This document shows positions 62,482 to 64,000 of a stretch of 64,000 nucleotides of DNA, in pieces. Where the stretch lies: the NCBI GenBank assembly GCA_014773175.1, contig VXCM01000460.1, positions 1 to 64,000 of the forward strand, in the 5' to 3' direction. The translations under genes were made by a program, and so were the position numbers. The notes beneath the pieces are model-generated. The model had not been told where the DNA came from and did no database searches. It was given only the letters and a program-made list of their open reading frames with translations. The DNA is from Lucifuga dentata (lineage: Eukaryota; Chordata; Actinopteri; Ophidiiformes; Bythitidae). How positions within the stretch are numbered: the stretch's first letter is position 1; each line of letters opens with the position of its first letter.

Positions 62482-63100
62482 TCCCAGAGGGAGTGAAATG
62501 AAGGTGCAGGGAAGAGCTTCATGCAGGCAGACTGTTATCTGTTGATGGGAAATCTGTGAGCCTAATCTATGTTAAATTGTGCAGCAAATCAACAGGGAGA
62601 GCAAAGCACTGTTGAGATAAATTTGATAAATTTCCCTCTCTCCCCTGCTTTTCTATTCTCATTCTGGGCAGCTGCTGTGAGAGTTTGTCCGATGTAACAA
62701 ATAACAAGAGCAGACTGAGACTTTCAGGTTGGTTATTAGAAAGGCATAGAATCCAAACGGCCATGCAGCTGGCACCATGTTTTCCTCGCCATTAAGACAC
62801 ATGTGCACAACCATAAAGGAGAAGGCAGAAGGTACAAATAACCCTCTCAACTGTCTTTGTCCTGTCCCTGAGAGACTCTCCAGAAAACAGACCTTAGCCA
62901 AATCATTTGAAGCACAAGCACATTAGCATCTACCAAGGGAGTTTTTTTTTTTTTTTTTTTTTTTTGCAAGAATGCACCATTAACACTTGTTACACTCCTG
63001 GGAAAGATGAACTGGAACATCTTGGCAATACTACCCCACATAGAAAAGAGAAAGATTAGAACAAATTTTCAGAGTGCATTTGGAGTAAATGCTGTCTCTT

Positions 63101-63105
<5 letters not shown>

Positions 63106-63151
<46 letters not shown>
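63106..63151. repeat. (CT)n microsatellite
   Basis: About 22 CT units. Confidence 0.95.
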
Positions 63152-63154
<3 letters not shown>

Positions 63155-64000
63155 AGAAACCCTTTCTATTATTTTCATTTTTAAATCAGCTGCATCTAAC
63201 TTTGAAATACTGAGCCAAACTGATCTTGTGACTGTTGGATATGACTATAAAATGGAAAAACAGGGGGAAGTGTGTGATGTGAATAGAAAACTTCAGAACC
63301 TTCTAAAACTCTTGCAACACTCGTGTAACTTCAGACATCTGACATAACTGACAGAGTTTTTTATATGATCATTTATTTAACACAAGTATATCTCATGTCA
63401 GTACTTGTCTGATTTCTCACTGAAGTGAGGACTTTGCAAGACCTACAGGACATGTAATTAAAAAAAAAAAAAATAGAAGTTAGTCATTTTGTTTCAGGCA
63501 TCGTTGTTATATGAAAACTCAAAAGTTAAAAAGTACCAGCTTGTTGATGTGCAGCATACATTTTTTTTATGACTTCCCCTGGTGGGAAATTGACAGCTTA
63601 AACTGCGTATCCTATCAAAGTCGAGTCGATTACCGGCACCAGCATCTTAAACAGCTCCCATGCGTCAATATAAATGTGCACATACTTCATTTTACAAGGG
63701 CTATACAGTGGAGAAATTACAGTTGAAGTAACATATCGCAATCTAAGAAAACTAAAAAACAGCAATTTACTATCACAACATCAGAGGCAAACTTTGGTGA
63801 TAAGCATGGCTCCTAGATGGAAATTTAATAATAATTTTACAGAAAGATTTGCAATATGTAAAGAAAAATTCCAGTAGGGAAGCTGTATAGCATTGTACTT
63901 ATTGATCCGATAAGAATTTGATCCCGGAAACAAGAATGATTATCTTTTGCTAGCTGACAAGAGGAGAGCATGGCTAACTGGAGAAATTCTGACCCTTTCA

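Larger units (their letters stand above)
54562..64000 (-). other. Probable upstream intron of the opsin gene (5' exons not in window)
   Basis: This 9.4 kb stretch precedes the penultimate opsin exon on the gene strand. No frame in it encodes opsin TM1-TM5 features such as a DRY-like motif or the extracellular loop 2 cysteine region. It holds a 177 bp tandem array (56661-57188), a hairpin (57749-57790), MITE fragments (58991-59295, 61335-61860), microsatellites and a 428 bp N gap (62017-62444). By homology with OPN3/TMT gene structure, two more upstream exons are expected beyond 64000. A small exon hidden in the gap cannot be excluded. Confidence 0.55.

Noticed and set aside
61878..62522. Long frames across 61999-62496 on both strands
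   Set aside because: They consist mainly of the 428 bp N gap and a (GA)n tract.
1..64000. CRISPR, operon or prokaryotic defence system
   Set aside because: All evidence (introns, LINE/hAT/Tc1 elements, microsatellites, opsin exons) indicates a vertebrate nuclear genome. The repeats are transposons or satellites, not spacer arrays.

Overview
This window is from a ray-finned (teleost) fish nuclear genome. The evidence is two exons of a teleost multiple tissue (TMT) opsin, a Rex3 non-LTR retrotransposon fragment, several fish-typical DNA transposons (hAT, Tc1, PIF/Harbinger and a TTAA-flanked MITE family) and very dense CA/GA/GT microsatellites. The sequence is a draft assembly. It has two real N gaps (20223-20282 and 62017-62444) and many single Ns, three of which sit between exact 63-67 bp duplicates that look like unmerged contig overlaps.

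Only one cellular gene can be supported: the 3' half of a TMT-type opsin on the minus strand. Its penultimate exon (54328-54561) encodes TM6, TM7, the retinal-binding lysine and the NPxxY motif. Its last exon (43290-43580) encodes helix 8 and the cytoplasmic tail. A 10.7 kb phase-0 intron separates them. The region from 54562 to 64000 is then upstream intron, with the 5' exons beyond the right edge. Bases 1 to about 42.8 kb lie downstream of the gene.

Layout: 0-5 kb, LINE/SINE-like fragments and one TIR element with 'ATATAAGCCGAC' ends. 6-9.3 kb, a MITE with a hAT nested inside it, a Rex3 fragment and a second hAT copy. 14-15 kb, a Tc1 remnant beside a MITE. 20-26 kb, a hAT with a perfect 8 bp duplication, a diverged Rex3 fragment, a MITE, a 177 bp tandem repeat and a hAT-like element. 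32-40 kb, a cluster of MITE copies; one of them appears split by about 2.5 kb containing a decayed SWIM-type transposase-like gene. 41-47.6 kb, a Tc1 remnant, the opsin last exon and, inside the opsin intron, a Harbinger remnant. 53-62 kb, more MITE copies and a second array of the 177 bp repeat.

No bacterial, CRISPR or viral system is present, and I saw no tRNA or rRNA gene. The most notable signals are the abundant TTAA MITE family (at least ten loci in 64 kb), the split MITE with its SWIM transposase relic, the paired 177 bp arrays, and an opsin exon whose acceptor is directly followed by a consensus donor motif (GTGAGT).
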